Below are positions 43,960 to 56,729 of a stretch of DNA of 64,000 nucleotides, one piece after another (positions within the stretch are counted from its first letter, which is position 1; each line of letters starts with the position of its first letter). The notes below the pieces were generated by a model. The model did not search any database and was not told the DNA's origin. It saw only the letters and a program-made list of their open reading frames with translations. Location: contig VZQC01006583.1 of the NCBI GenBank assembly GCA_009823505.1, positions 232,753 to 296,752 on the forward strand. Direction: 5' to 3'. This DNA comes from Rhizomys pruinosus (Eukaryota; Chordata; Mammalia; Rodentia; Spalacidae). A program made the translations under genes and the position numbers.

Positions 43960-44770
43960 CTTGTGTTTACCTAGCCTCTGTGGCTCTTAAAATCTTTCAA
44001 CTTCCTTTTCTGCAATGCTCTCTGAGTCTTGGGATGCATAAGTTCAATATAGGTGTCTGTTCAGTTATGAGTCAGTCCTCTGCAGCCTCTTGTTCACTAT
44101 CATTGGCCAGTTTGTGTTAATCATTATCTTTTGAAAAAAATATAGTAAAAAAATAAAAACTCTCTCCTGACAGTTGAAAGATGCATTCATTTTTTACCTC
44201 TAGAGGATGCATCGACAATTTGTCATTGAGGGCTAAGCATCTCACAAATATCCTTCGCATTGGGCCAGTTGTAAAACTTTGTGTTAGTCTATATCTGTTG
44301 CAAAAAGAAGCATCTTTGATGAATAGTGAGAGGCACAGTGGTCTTTAAATACAAGAATGTATATTTATAATATAGCAAGAATTTACACTTGCCTAGGGAT
44401 GTGACAAACATTAGGTTTATCTCTTGGTTTTATGACACCTCCAGCCATGTGTATTTGGCTGTTCCAGTATCACACATGTGTACCTTTCCATTGAGTGGGC
44501 CTTAATTTCAGATAGACAGTTGTATTTTTCTAGGCCCGACATTGCTGTTTATTAGACTTTAAAATGGGTACAGACAATTGATTTTTCCCCTTGGCAGTCT
44601 TCATTACAGTCTCTGATACCATGAGAGCTACCTTTCAGGGAGGAAGCTTCTGGTCAATTTTAACTCCAGTGCTCCAAATCCTCTGAAGGATGGCCTATCT
44701 TCTGGAGTAGGGTCTTAACTTCAAATTCTGGGAGAAAATTAATGGCCATGGAAATATTGTCTGTTGTTTC
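43960..44770 (-). mobile_element. Old L1 3'-UTR-like sequence, antisense (Lx-like)
   Basis: The plus-strand order 'ctatatctgttgcaaaaaga', 'gaatagtgagaggcacagtg', 'catgtgtatttggctgttcc' and 'tgagtgggccttaattt' matches my memory of antisense 3' regions of old rodent L1s. No open frame. Family assignment is tentative. Confidence 0.5.
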
Positions 44771-46439
44771 TTAATTATTTAAACACCAAAATATTATTAA
44801 ATGTAAATCTTTAAATTTACATACACATATTTAAATATATCTGCCACAGAGAACAAAAAGATTAAGGTCATATGCAAATAATGATGACTATGACTAAAAC
44901 CTTTGATTTGATCCAAGATTTTCTTCCTCAGTGCTTTACTGGCTATTCTTTTTCAATAAAGTGTTCTGTCCTACTAATTACGCAGCTCTATTAATATCAC
45001 ATCTGAGGAATAAGACTTTCTTGTTAGGAAGGGCATTATATTATACTATTTAATACAAAATATGTGGCCCCAGCATGGAAGGACAACTTAGGAAAGAGTC
45101 AATGAAAGTTCGAGAAAATGTTTTAATCTTCAAATTGAACTTGCTGTAGGTGATGCTTAACTAATCAGAACATCATTGATTGTTGAAAGTTTAGAATGTT
45201 GCAAATCCAGAGTCCAATTACAGTATATCATGGGGAATACTTAGTCCCTAAACTAATCATTCATTGTCCACCATGTTTTGGCCCCAGTATCCCATGGCTA
45301 ACAGTTAAAGCCTTTTTAAGTGTATTAACTTAAAAAAAAATAGTTGCTAACAACCAAAAGGTTGAATATCATCCAATTTCATATGATGCTTGCATTGACA
45401 TATTTTTACTTTGCTATAATTCACCTACTTAAAGTTTGCATCAATATATTTAAAAAGTAACAATTTATTAATTTATTCTGTATTATAAAAACTTTATGAA
45501 ACTGCTCCCACATTGGAACATGGACTTTGTAGTGAGCTAAATACAGATATCCAGACAAATATATATTAAGTATGAATTATCTTAATGCAGAATATATAGC
45601 TTAGAGTGCCAAGATTTCACTGTTAATAATACTGTTAACCAAATTACTTCTCTTAAGCAAATGGACTTTTACATTATTGCTTTTCCCAAGTGTATTTTTA
45701 GACAATGAATTAATAATGCTTAAAATATTTTCTGAAATTTCAATTCTTAAAATTTTCATATCATTTGTCTAATAGTTGAAAAGTGCTTTTATTTTTAAAT
45801 GTTAAGTTATGCAAGAAATTTTTGTTGTTATCACTATAATATTGTTAATAATAACTATTTTAAGGTAAGGTTCCATTAACTTTGAATTTTTAGTTTTAAA
45901 GGATTATTCCCATATGTATCATTTTTCTTATGGAAAGGGATATTTTGACTAAAAACAAATTGGAATTTATCTCAAAATGAGCAAAATTTCAATTAAAAAT
46001 TAAGATAAAAGTGTTCTTCCATGTCCAAAATACTAAACAGCATAGACATTTTCTAACTTTATTTAAACTTGCTCCCCAGAATGAGTAATATTACTGCAAC
46101 ACAAAGCTTTGTTTAAAGAATATTTAGAGCACTGTTAGCTTTAAACTTTCTAGAACTTGAAACAATCCTTTTTAACTATGCAAGAACACAGTTTGGCAAG
46201 CCTAGGTAAATTACAGGATCATGTGTAATATTTAAAAATGCATTATATTGCAAACAAAAATGTTCCCTCACTTAGTTATAAAGATATAATTAGAAAATTA
46301 AATTCCTGAATATTTTGACAATTTGTTATGCATATCATAACGAAGTTATGGCTTTTGTATTAAAGGAATTAATCACTCAGAAAGTGAACTTTCCAAATAA
46401 AATTAGAGTGATTCTCAATGGCACTTTTAGTACTTTGTA
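44771..46439. other. Unassigned AT-rich sequence
   Basis: No gene, SINE or L1 recognised over about 1.7 kb. It could include decayed 5' parts of the retrovirus-like internal copy that follows. Confidence 0.45.
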
Positions 46440-48150
46440 AAGTTTGTTTCCCAAGTTAATCACATACAGTAACCCAAAACAGCATGGGTGAACTTGATGA
46501 AATCTGTGCCTTGACTCCACCCGATAGGTATATATTTGCTTTTTGTGAGACCCATGGGTCAAAAATAAAAACCTAAAATTAAAAAAGGGGGATATAGATA
46601 GATATGAAAAACTTTTGTCAAAAAAACCTTGCAATCCAAATCTTAAAACTGATTATGGGAAAGGATTTGTTTGTTCCAACATGCCAGAGTATCACCAATT
46701 TAATGGCTGAGAAAGAAAATGCAGCTTTGCAGTGAGTAGGATGTACCAGAAAGTGCCAGCAGAAGGATGGAATCCTCTGGGCATTGAAGGGAAGAAATGT
46801 CTCAGATTGCTACAGACATCAGGCCCCTCTCTGGATCCTACTTGTAACAATGATTTTAATGAATCCTAATTGATAGATTATCTTCTAGGTGTGCAAAGGT
46901 TTTAATACAAGAGACTTTCTTAACTCTCCCCCATAGAATAAGGAGAAATATGATGATGATGATGAGGTCGTTTCTTCCAGTGTAGATTGGAGCCAGCTGT
47001 TATAGAGGTATCTCTTGTAAAAATCGGTAAGTTAATTATTTTTTAAGGTTAAAGTTAAAAACTGCCTTCTTTAATGGGATAATGAGACATAAAGAACTGT
47101 GGAAAAGGATTATTCGTCTTATATATCAGAACCAAAATATGCTAAAGTCTCCTTAAGCTACGAACCTTAAGCAAAATATATTAATACAGGAGCTCTGACA
47201 TCAACTATGGATTACTGTACCAAGGAGATGTTGGCCAGGGGATCCAAGCCCCCACAAAAGGTAAGGCTCCTTGCCTCCAAACGGGATATCTGCAAGGAAG
47301 AGAGGCAATAAGGCCCGCTGTTGAAGACCTGATATAAACTGGGAAGATGTATGGAGACGCACTTTCCAAGCATACGGATGGCCTCTGGATGCCAGAGAGT
47401 GTTACCAAAGGACTAACCAATAAAGCAAATATGGATCTCCTTGAGTCAAGCCAAAACCCTCCCATCAGCACCAGCTACACCTAATCTGGCCTGGAAATAC
47501 TGTGCAGCAGTGGCAGCCTTATGTCTGTATATCCCACAAATCTAATTGGCTATTGGCTCTCTCCTTGGAGGAATAACCCACGGCTGATGCCACCCAATGC
47601 GTTACCATCCTCTAATGGTTAGGAGCTCGGTTATCTATAAACCACATGCATGACCCTGTCATACTTAACAGAGAAAACGTAATTCATGGATTAACATACC
47701 ATCCAAACATCTGTGTCTAATACCAATGTAACCTACCATAACAACTAGTAATGTTTAAATTACCTATATATCAATTGCAAGTGCTTCATTAGTCAGGACC
47801 GAAAGGCTATTATATTATACTGTTTAAATACCTATATATCTAATTGCATGTGCTTCATTAGAGGATTGAAAGGTTATGCCGTGGACAAGCAGGCAGCCCA
47901 TGAAAGAAAGCAGCCAGAATTGACCAGAGACCAAGACAACAGCTCCAGAGAAAGTAGACTGTTTTGCATCTCATCCACGTGTGCCCCTTTTCTATGCCTA
48001 GGGAACAATCTGCGGAAGAGGAGGCGCAGTAGAATGTAAGGGCTGCGATTGGGGTGAAAGGTGAAACTACAACAATATAGACTGGACACTCATTTGATCA
48101 ACTTGATTGAACATACAAGCCCCCCATCCCACCCCCCTTGCTGGATGGTG
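46440..48150 (+). mobile_element. Second copy of the LTR-element internal region, no LTRs seen
   Basis: Collinear with 23760-25330: 'gggtgaacttgatgaaat', 'gtgccagcagaaggatgg', 'aaggagatgttggcc', 'ctctggatgccagagagtgt', 'ggctctctccttggaggaat', 'ccatccaaacatctgtgtct' and 'gcctagggaacaatctgcgg' all have counterparts in the same order. Identity is moderate with small indels. I find no 275-bp LTR near it, so it is a fragment or comes from a related subfamily. Confidence 0.8.
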
Positions 48151-48640
48151 GGACCCATGAGCTGTCTGGGTTTGGGCACAACTGCTCGCAAATTGATTTG
48201 ACATGAAGGATGCTTGTACTCACAAATTATCACTTATTGTTAAAAAAAAAATGAAAACAAAACAACAAAAAAACCCAGAAAAAAAAAAGAAAACGCTTTC
48301 TAGACATTCTGTTTCTTCCTAATATATGACATAATATATACTTGTAATTAATTCATGCTTTCAAACATCCATTTTGAAATCTAGTACATTATTTTATTTT
48401 CATAAGATTTCTAATTCTTAGACAAACTGCTTCTGTGTCCCCTTCCTCATTATTTTGTACTGCTTTACAGCCATATGGGAACTGTTTCCTATTTTATTTC
48501 TCATTCTCTTTTATTTTTGTACTTACCTTTACCAAATTAATTCTTTAGAATTTAATTAATTAATTAATTTTTGAGGATCCTATAAATGAGTACTATACTT
48601 ATATAATTTTCACCACTTACCCTCCTCTGTATTCTGACTG
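48151..48640. other. Unassigned, with A-rich tract and (ATTA)n
   Basis: An A-rich run (48240-48295) resembles a poly(A)-type end. A short ttaa-type repeat lies at 48552-48570. No gene. Confidence 0.45.
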
Positions 48641-48666
48641 CAGATAGATAGGTAGATAGATAGATA

Positions 48667-48712
<46 letters not shown>

Positions 48713-48725
48713 GATAGATATAGAT
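48641..48725. repeat. (GATA)n microsatellite
   Basis: About 19 GATA units with a few interruptions (a GGTA unit near 48650 and single shifts near 48667 and 48713). Confidence 0.97.
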
Positions 48726-49094
48726 ATTTGAACTTATGAACTCATGGTTATAGTTCAAATAAGCAACATAATCATTGGCATATTTCTCACACATCTGGCT
48801 TCTCCAATATCTTGGAAGCATCATCCAATACTGAATTCATACTGGTACCGATATGTACATATATTTAGGGGTGATCACTTGGAATTGAATAGATTGTCAT
48901 ATTGCATCCTTTGAGAAAATTGATTATTCTCTCGGCAGCCAGGAATTATCTGTGATTCTTCATCTGAAGATATGGCATTTTTAAAAAAGTATTACTCCCC
49001 TTGTTTTTATAATGTTAGTTTATTTGCTAGATAATTCCTTTCATTATATAATTTGCTCCTTCCTGTGCATTGTCTTTTTCAATGTAGAAAAATT
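48726..49094. other. Unassigned sequence
   Basis: Nothing recognised before the L1 5' region. Confidence 0.4.
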
Positions 49095-49841
49095 TCATTG
49101 GGGCACCCTGCCAGAGAGGAGGATGCAGCCAGACCAACCCAATGCTGTCTTGCTGGAGGGCAGAGCCAACGGTCTGTCAGGAGACCCACTGAACGCCCAG
49201 CACTGTTTGAGGCTGGCTCCAAGCAAAACTAGATGAGTGCCCAGCAGACCTGACACAACAACCAGTGGACCCAGCTCCTATTCACAACAGATGAGACAGA
49301 GCAGCCTGGCATAGACAAGTCCAATCAAGTAAGCTGAACCAAGTGGATCTCTGGGTCTAGCCACCTGTGTCACTGGATCCAGGAAAGCCAGCACAGACAA
49401 GCTTAATCAGGTGGAGCTCCAAGACCACCTGGCAGATCACCCAGGAGAGTAGCCTGGCCTAGGCAAACCTAAGCAAGCAGAGCCAGGTGGTACAGGAAGT
49501 GAAAGGCAATGAAGAATTTTATAGCCCAACCAGGGGATCTGGTAGACCCATTTTATGTGCTGCAAGGCTCAAACCATCCTGATTCATACCTGTCTGGATT
49601 CCTGGAGAAGATTCAGATCATGAGGACAGGAATTAGCTGATCCTTCTAATACATAATCAAAAGTAAGAATCTGAAACTTAGACCAGCCAACCCTTCATGA
49701 CCAATAAGTCTATGAAGGCATCTGAAGAAAACAGGCAATGTAAACTTTCAAGGCAGAAATTTAAGAAACACTTGAGTTTTTCATAAGAATAAAAAACAAA
49801 TCTTCATGCCAAAAGCACAACAACAACAACAACAACAAAAC

Positions 49842-51010
49842 ATGGAAAAAGCAAAGAATAAATCCAGACCAAACTCTACTATTCCTCAGAAGACTCCTAT
49901 AATGAGATCTCCCTGGTTATAAAATAGGACACAGATTTTAAAAGAACAATCATAGACATACTTAAAGAAATTAAAGAATATAAAGATCACACAGACAAAC
50001 AAATCAAAAAAGTAAAGGGAAAATTGAGAAACTCTGATAGGAACTAGAGGGAGAGAATGAGAAAATGGAAGGAACTAAAGGACAAGAAAAACAAACTGTG
50101 GAAAGAAATGGAAATACTGACAAGATTCCACATTCCACTCTGTAATGAAAAAGGAAACCTACTACACATAAAAGTTAATCAAAAAATAGGAGAAAATAAC
50201 AAATTCCAGAAGGAAGTGGACATACTAAAGAAATCACAGGATGATATAAAAAAGGAAATTAAACATTCATCCAGTCAACAGTAAAGGATGGGAGAAAGCT
50301 TCAGAAACAGAATGGATAAGTGGAAAATAGACTGTCAAGACTGGAAGATAACATGGAAGAACTAGAATGCTCAAGCAAAGATTATGAAAAATTAAAACAA
50401 GAATGGATTAATCAGGAAATATGGGACACCATTAAACGTACAAGCCTCCAAATCATAGGAATAGGGGAAGGGGAAGAATCCCAGGAAAATGGTGTTGACA
50501 AGATCTGGAACAGAATTATAGAAGAAAATTTCCTCAATTTGAAAAAAGACATACTATACAAATAAGAGAAGCACGTAGAACACCAGATAGACAAGATCAG
50601 AAAAGAAATTATCCACACCATATCAAATTTAAAATATTAGACTTTCAAATCAAAGAGAGAATACTGAAAGCTATACGAGAAACATATGAAAGGAAACCCA
50701 TGAGAATTACACCTGAACTTTGAATACAAACAATGAAAGCCAGAAGAACATGGCCCAAAGTATCTCCTGTACTAATTGACTATAGAAGCCAATGCAGGTT
50801 ACTTTACACAGAAGAATGTTGCTTATAGTTGAAGGAGAAAGAAAAAGAAAGATTTCATGACAAATAAGATCAAAGAATATATGTCCAGAGAAACAATATC
50901 TTCATAAGATATTCAAAGCAATTCAAAAAACAGAGGAAAGGAGAAACTACCCCCAGCATCTAGAGAGTAATTAACGAAAGTATAACTACAAAAATACAAA
51001 CATAGAACAA
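49842..51010 (+). pseudogene. L1 ORF1 pseudogene
   Basis: The ATG at 49842 gives MEKAKNKSRPNST, parallel to the ORF1 start of the nested L1 at 15809. A Lys/Glu coiled coil follows (50057-50284). The RNA-recognition part is read at 50320-50565 with NRLSRLEDNMEELE, IIGIGEGEES and IWNRIIEENF. Stops after RSPWL and between blocks break it. Confidence 0.85.
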
Positions 51011-51044
51011 TAATGCAAACAGAAAATAAACTGAAAGCAATATA

Positions 51045-54000
51045 CATGTCGAAATAATAACTTTAATCTTTAATGGTCTGAACTCCCTAGTCAAGAGACA
51101 CAGAGTAGGAAAATGGATAAAGAAACTGAATCCATCTTTTTGCTGTCTACAAGAAACCCATTACACATTCAAGGATAGGCACCAGCTTAAGCTGAAAGTA
51201 TGGAAAAAATATCCCTCAGTTGACAAATGTGACCTCATTAAACTCAAAAGCTTCTGTACATCAAAAGAAACAATCAAGGAAGTGAAGAGAAATCCCACAG
51301 AGTGAGAGGAAACCTTCACCTCAGAATCATCTGACAAAGCATTGATTTCCAGAATATATAAACTACTCAAAAAACAAAGAAGAAAACAAATGACCCACTC
51401 AATAGATAGAGCAAAAACCTGAACAGAGACTTCACAAGTGAGGAATTAGAGATGGCTGAGAAACATATTAAGAAGTGTTCAACATCATTTATCATTAAGG
51501 AAATGCAAATCAAAACCACTTTACGATATCATCTTACTCCAATAAGACTGGCTAGGATCAAGAAAACAAATGATACCATGTGCCGGAGAGGCTGTGGGGA
51601 AAGGGGATCATCCACTGCTAGTGGAAATGTAAACTCCTACAGCCACTATGGAAAGCAGTGTGGAGAACTCTTGGAAGACTTGGAATAAACTTGCCACCCA
51701 ACCCAGCCATACCACTCCTAGGCATGTATCCTCAAGACTCACCCCACTGCAGAGATACATGCACGGCCATGTTTATTTCAGCTCTCTTCACAATAGCAAG
51801 GAGCTGGAACCAACCCAATTCCCCCTCAACTGACGAGTGGATAGAGAAAATGTCGTACATCTACACAATGGAGTTCTATGCAGCAGTAAAGAAAGATGAC
51901 ATCATGAGCTTTTTCAGGAAAATGTCTGGAGCTAGAAGACAATCATGCTGAGATAAGTAACACAGTCCCAGAAAAACAAACGACGAATGGTATCCCTCAT
52001 CTGTGGATGCTAGTGCCAATTACCTAGTCATAAGTATTTCTTGTTCACCGCCCCTTGAGCTTTTGTCCAAGCAGTTGGGAGTGATGCATATTGGAAACAA
52101 CAACAACAACAACAACAACAACAAGAGAAAGGACTGCATCAAAGAACTGACTGAAACACTGAACTTCTGCTCAAAACAGTAAACTTCCACATGGAGAATT
52201 TTTAGAAAGACTGAGAAAGAGATGAAAAACATGTTTGGCCAAATACATGAGTTTTGCTGGTTAGGGTCAGGGACACAGGTCTAGATTAGATAATCTTGTA
52301 CAAAATATATATAAGAAATAAAAATAAAAAATAAAATAAAAATAAAATAAAAAAATAAAAAAGCAAGCAGAAAAAGGCAAGCAGAATTTGCCATTCTAAT
52401 ATCAGACAAAATAGACTTCAAAGTAAAACTAATCGGAAGAGACAGAAAGGGTCACTACATTCTTTTCAAAGGAAAAATTAACCATGAAGATTTCACAATA
52501 ATGAATATATAAGCACCAAATTCTGGTGCCACAAAATGTATAAACACAATTCTGCAGGACCTCAAGATATAGATTAATCTCAGCACACTAGCGGGAAATT
52601 TCCATACCCTACTGAACCCTTTGGACACGTCACCTGGACACAGAATAAAGGAAGAGACATCTGAGCTGAACAATATCATGCAGCAAATGGACCTAACAGA
52701 GATCTACTGAATATTCCACCCAAACACCAAAGAATATACTTTCTATTCAGCACTGCATGGAACATTCTCCAAAATGACAACAAACTGGGACACAGGAAAA
52801 AAAAGAAAGAAACTTCAACAAATACAAAAGGATTGAAATAATTCCATGTAGGCTATCTGACCACAGTTCAGTAAAGCTCAATAGCAACACCAGAATTAGC
52901 CCTACTATCTACCAGAGTACATGGAGTTTAAACAGCACACATAGGAACAATAATTGGGTCAAGGAAGAAATAAAGAAAGAAATGCATTCCTGCAACAATT
53001 AAAAAGCCAATGCAACAAAACACAGCCTATGGGATACTCGAAAAGCAGTCCTAAGAGGGAAATTTATATACCTAGAGAAAGCACAAATAAACAATCTAAC
53101 ACTGCAGCTAAAAACATTTGAAAGACAACAACAAATGAATCCTAAACCAGACAGACAAAGTGAAATAACAAAAATCAGAACAGAGATCAATGAAATAGAA
53201 AAAAATATATAAAACAATGCAAAAAATTAATCTCGAACCTGGTTCTTTTAAAGGATAAACAAGAAAGACAGGCCTCTAGCCTAGTTAACCAAAAGAAATA
53301 AAGACCAACTCCAAATCAATAAAATTTGGGATGAACAGGGAAAAGCCACTGCAGTCAAGGAAAAGATAGAGACAATCATATGAGAATAGTTCAAAAACTT
53401 ATATTTTACTAAATTTGACAATGTAAGAGAAATGGATAAATATCTGAAATTCTGGAAATCATCAAAATTTAACCAGGAATAGATTATAACCATAAATAAA
53501 CCCATCACATATGAGAAATCAAAACAATAATTCAGAATCTTCTAGGAAAAAAAAAAAAAAAGCAAGCCCAGGCCCAGGTGGATTTATGGCAGAATTCTAT
53601 AATAGACTTGAAGAGGACTTACACCATTATTACTCAAACTGTTCAAAAGTATAGAAACAGAAGGAAATCTTCTAATTTATTCTGTGAAGCCAACATCCCT
53701 CTAATACCAAAACCAGAAAATTATATAACCAAAAAAGAAAAGCATAGACCCATGAACATGAGGCAAGAATTCTCAAAAATGCTTGCAAATTTCATAAAGA
53801 CCAACATCAAAAAGATCATCCATAAAGACCAACTTGGCTTCATACCGGAGATGCAGGGATGTTTGAACATTCATAAATCATTAAATATTATAAAGCACAT
53901 AAATGGAGAGAAAGACAAAAAAAAAAAAAAACCACATGGCCATCTCAATATATGTAGAAAATGCCTTTGACAAAATCCAGCATGCTTTCATGTTTAAAGT

Positions 54001-55105
54001 CTAGAGGGAATTGGACTGGGGGAAACATCCTCCAAAATAATCAAAGCCATATTCAGCAAACCCACATCCAAAATCATCTAAATCCATAAAATTTAGAAGC
54101 ATTCCCCTTAAAGTCAGGAACCCAGCAAGGCTGCCACCTATCTCCACTCCTTTTCTCTATAGTATTTGAAATGCTTGCTAGAGAAATAAGACACGAAAGG
54201 GAAATCAAAGGAATACAAATTGGGGAAAAAAGGAGGTCGAACTATCCATTTTTGCAGATGATATGATTGTTTACCTAAGAGATGATAAAAACTCCACCAG
54301 AAAAATTCTAGACATGATTATGAGTTTCAGTAAAGTGGCTGGATACAAAATTAATCTAGAAAAGATCAGCAGCAGCAACAAGCAATTGAGAAGGGATAGA
54401 AGGAGACAGTCCCACTCACAATAGCCTCAAAAATACCTTAGACTGAACCTAAGACACCAAAGACTGTCTACAATGAAAATGTTAAACTCCTGAAGAAGGA
54501 AATTTAAGAAGACACCAGAAGATGTAAATACCTCTCATGATCATGGGTTGGAAAAGTTAATATAATAAATATGTCCATCCTACCCAAATTAAAATACAGA
54601 TTCAATGTAATCCCAATTAAAATCCCCATGAGTTTCTTCACAGACTTAGAAATAAACATTCTTAAATTCATATGGAAAAACAAAATATCCAGAATATCCA
54701 AAGCCACCTTGAGCAAAATGTGCAAAACAACCGGGACCACTATACCATACTTCAAAATATATTCCAGGGTTATATTCATAAAAACAGCCTGATACTTGCA
54801 AAAAACAGGGTGATAGATCAATGGGAAAAATTGAAGATCCAAACTTGAGCACATACAATTTCATCTACCTCATATTTCACAAAAGGGACAAGAAGACTCA
54901 ACGGAGAAAAAAAATGTTCAGCAAATGATTTTGGCAAAACTGGAAAACCACTTGTAGAAGAATAAAATTAAACCCTACATGTCACCCTTTACAAAAATCA
55001 ACTCCAAATGACTCAAATACCACAATATGAAACCCAAATCTCTGAAAAGGATAGATGAAAATGCTCACAGTAACCTACAAGAGATAGGCATAAGAAGAGA
55101 CTTTA
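51045..55105 (+). pseudogene. L1 ORF2 pseudogene, split and 3'-truncated
   Basis: Endonuclease start with a NGLN-like and CCLQETHYTF segment (51065-51175). After the insertion, ISDKIDFKVKLIGR resumes at 52395. The RT domain runs from 53578 to 54420, including the catalytic FADD. It breaks off near 55105 before the Cys-rich C-terminus. Confidence 0.83.
51213..52360 (+). mobile_element. 5'-truncated L1 inserted in the ORF2 of another L1
   Basis: At 51213 endonuclease sequence switches to ORF2 C-terminal sequence: CRRGCGERG at about 51580-51606 and YTMEFYAAVKKDDIMSF at about 51865-51920. A 3' UTR with (AAC)n (52094-52122) and an (AAAAT)n end (52315-52360) follow, and then the host ORF2 resumes. 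Both L1s are in the same orientation. It is a textbook 5'-truncated nested insertion. Confidence 0.88.
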
Positions 55106-55270
55106 TTTTTTAACATAATACCTTTATTGCTGTTTTGTGCATTTCAGACATCATTTTTCAGTCTAGTTTAGATATACTCCCCTTTCCCTCCCCCCTCCCT
55201 ACTCCAGATCATTCATTCTGCCATAAATGTCCTGCATCTTTCTCTCAGTCTTTTTAAATTTTTTTTTTTT
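55106..55270 (-). mobile_element. L1 3'-UTR-like end with C-rich (antisense G-rich) tract
   Basis: 'ttttgtgcatttcagacatc', a C-rich run (55180-55204), 'gatcattcattctgccataa' and 'ctgcatctttctctcagtct' match 6976-7165 and 60475-60608. It appears to be the 3' end of the antisense L1 remnant at 55640-56205. Confidence 0.7.
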
Positions 55271-55423
55271 CTCTGCAAAGGTTTATTGTTTGGGGCAGAA
55301 TTTAACTATATCAATCTGTTCTTTGACCAAGTCCTGATGTACTTGTGGCTCCCTCCCATTTGTATTGATCCAAAATATGCATATATAAACATTATATGTA
55401 CCAGAATTATGTTCTCCAGGAAC

Positions 55424-55578
55424 GAACTTTTTTTTTTTTTTTTGAGATAGGGTCTCCCTGTAGCCCCAACTGTCCTGGAACTCACTCTGTAGACCAGGCT
55501 GGCCTTGAACTCACAAAGATCCTCCTGCCTCTGCCTCCCAAGTGCTAGGATTAAAGGTGTGTGCCACCACGCAAGGCA
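55424..55578 (-). mobile_element. B1 SINE
   Basis: A T-run (55428-55443) and a complete antisense B1, 'gagatagggtctccctgtag' to 'gtgtgccaccacgcaaggca'. Confidence 0.94.
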
Positions 55579-55639
55579 GGAACAAACTTATGTTAACTCC
55601 AGAATATGTTTAGGAGTTCACATTTTTAACCTTTAATTT

Positions 55640-56205
55640 TATGTTATTTTAAAATATGTCTATATTATACCTTCCACCCATATACATTAATTTCTACAGT
55701 GGTTGTATGAGTTTACATTCCCACCAGCAGTGGTTGAGTGTTCCCCTTTCTCCACAAATGTTTCCAGCATTTGGTGTCTTTTGTGTTCTTGATCTTAGCC
55801 AGTCTTATTGCAGTGAGATATCTTAGAGTGGTCTTAGTTTACATTTCCTTAATTATTAAGGATGCTGACCACTTTTTAAGATGTTTCACAGCCATCTTTA
55901 TTTTTCCAATCTGTGAAGAAACTCTGGGGATTTTAAATGGGATTACATTGAATATGTATATTAACTTGGTTAGAATGGACATCTTTATTATATTATTTTT
56001 TCCAATCCATGAGCACGGGTGTTTTCTCCAACTTTTGATGTCTTTTTCAATCTCCTTCTTCAGGGGTTTAAATTTTCTGTTTTAGAGATCACTGGTGTCT
56101 TTGGTTAGAATTTCCCCCAGGTATATTTTTAGGCTATTGTCAGTGGGAAGGTCTGCTTATATTCCTTCTCCCGTTGCTTGTTGTTGGTATAAAGAAAGGC
56201 TACTG
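55640..56205 (-). mobile_element. Antisense L1 ORF2 remnant with internal deletion
   Basis: The plus strand first shows the antisense of the Cys-domain region ('cattcccaccagcagtggtt', 'ccagcatttggtgtcttttg'). From about 55900 it jumps to antisense of the region just after the RT core ('gggattacattgaatatgta', 'caatccatgagcacgg'), so the sequence between is deleted. Confidence 0.83.
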
Positions 56206-56280
56206 ACCCGCTTGCGGGTGGCACGGGAGGGCAACGGAGGGAGCAAGGCCCCTGGAGTGTGTGTGCAGCCCACGGACAAT
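56206..56280. other. GC-rich patch of unknown origin
   Basis: About 75 bases of clearly higher GC than the surroundings, opening with the palindrome acccgcttgcgggt (56206-56219) exactly where L1 homology stops. Not recognised as rRNA, SINE or a known exon. Confidence 0.5.
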
Positions 56281-56729
56281 TAAAAAAGAAATGATAGTAA
56301 ATGCATTCATGGCTTTGGCCTAGAAAACAATAACTCATTTTGTAACCAATATAGTCTGAGAATGTTTGACTTTAAAATTAAGTCTTCCAAACAATTACTG
56401 TGTGCATGATGCTGCCATGTTAAGCTTCCTAGTTGGCATGGATGCTTTCCTCTCTGTAAGGCATTACACTAGCTTTTGTATGCAACTATTTTATAGGAGT
56501 AGATCTTCATTCTTTCCTTTCAGAAGGATTCACTTAGCTGGATGAACCGTTGCTATGAGGTCATCTTTACTATCTTTCTAATGTAGAAGGAACTGCCTCT
56601 CTTGAACAGCACTAATTTTCATTGCAATTATTAGTTCTTTTCCATCTCATAACTTATTGCAATCTTAAGATTTTTAATTGTTTTTTTTTTCTTTCAAAAC
56701 CTCACCTTTTCATTTTGTTTTATCTCAGG
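56281..56729. other. Unassigned sequence
   Basis: Nothing recognised. Confidence 0.4.

Larger units (their letters stand above)
49095..55105 (+). mobile_element. L1 with 5' region, ORF1 and ORF2, interrupted by another L1 3' end
   Basis: A GC-richer 5' region (about 49095-49841) leads to ORF1 (from 49842), then ORF2 begins near 51045, is interrupted at 51213-52360, resumes at 52362 and continues to about 55105, ending before the Cys domain. The RT catalytic FADDM is intact at about 54253-54270 ([15 protein letters not shown]), but stops and frameshifts occur elsewhere. The 3' end is replaced by an antisense L1 remnant. Confidence 0.87.

Noticed and set aside
48641..48725. Tandem GATA array considered as a CRISPR or regulatory array
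   Set aside because: A simple 4-bp microsatellite with no spacers, ordinary in mammalian DNA.
49012..49236. 74-codon frame
   Set aside because: It spans unrelated AT-rich sequence and the L1 5' region, so it is a chance frame.
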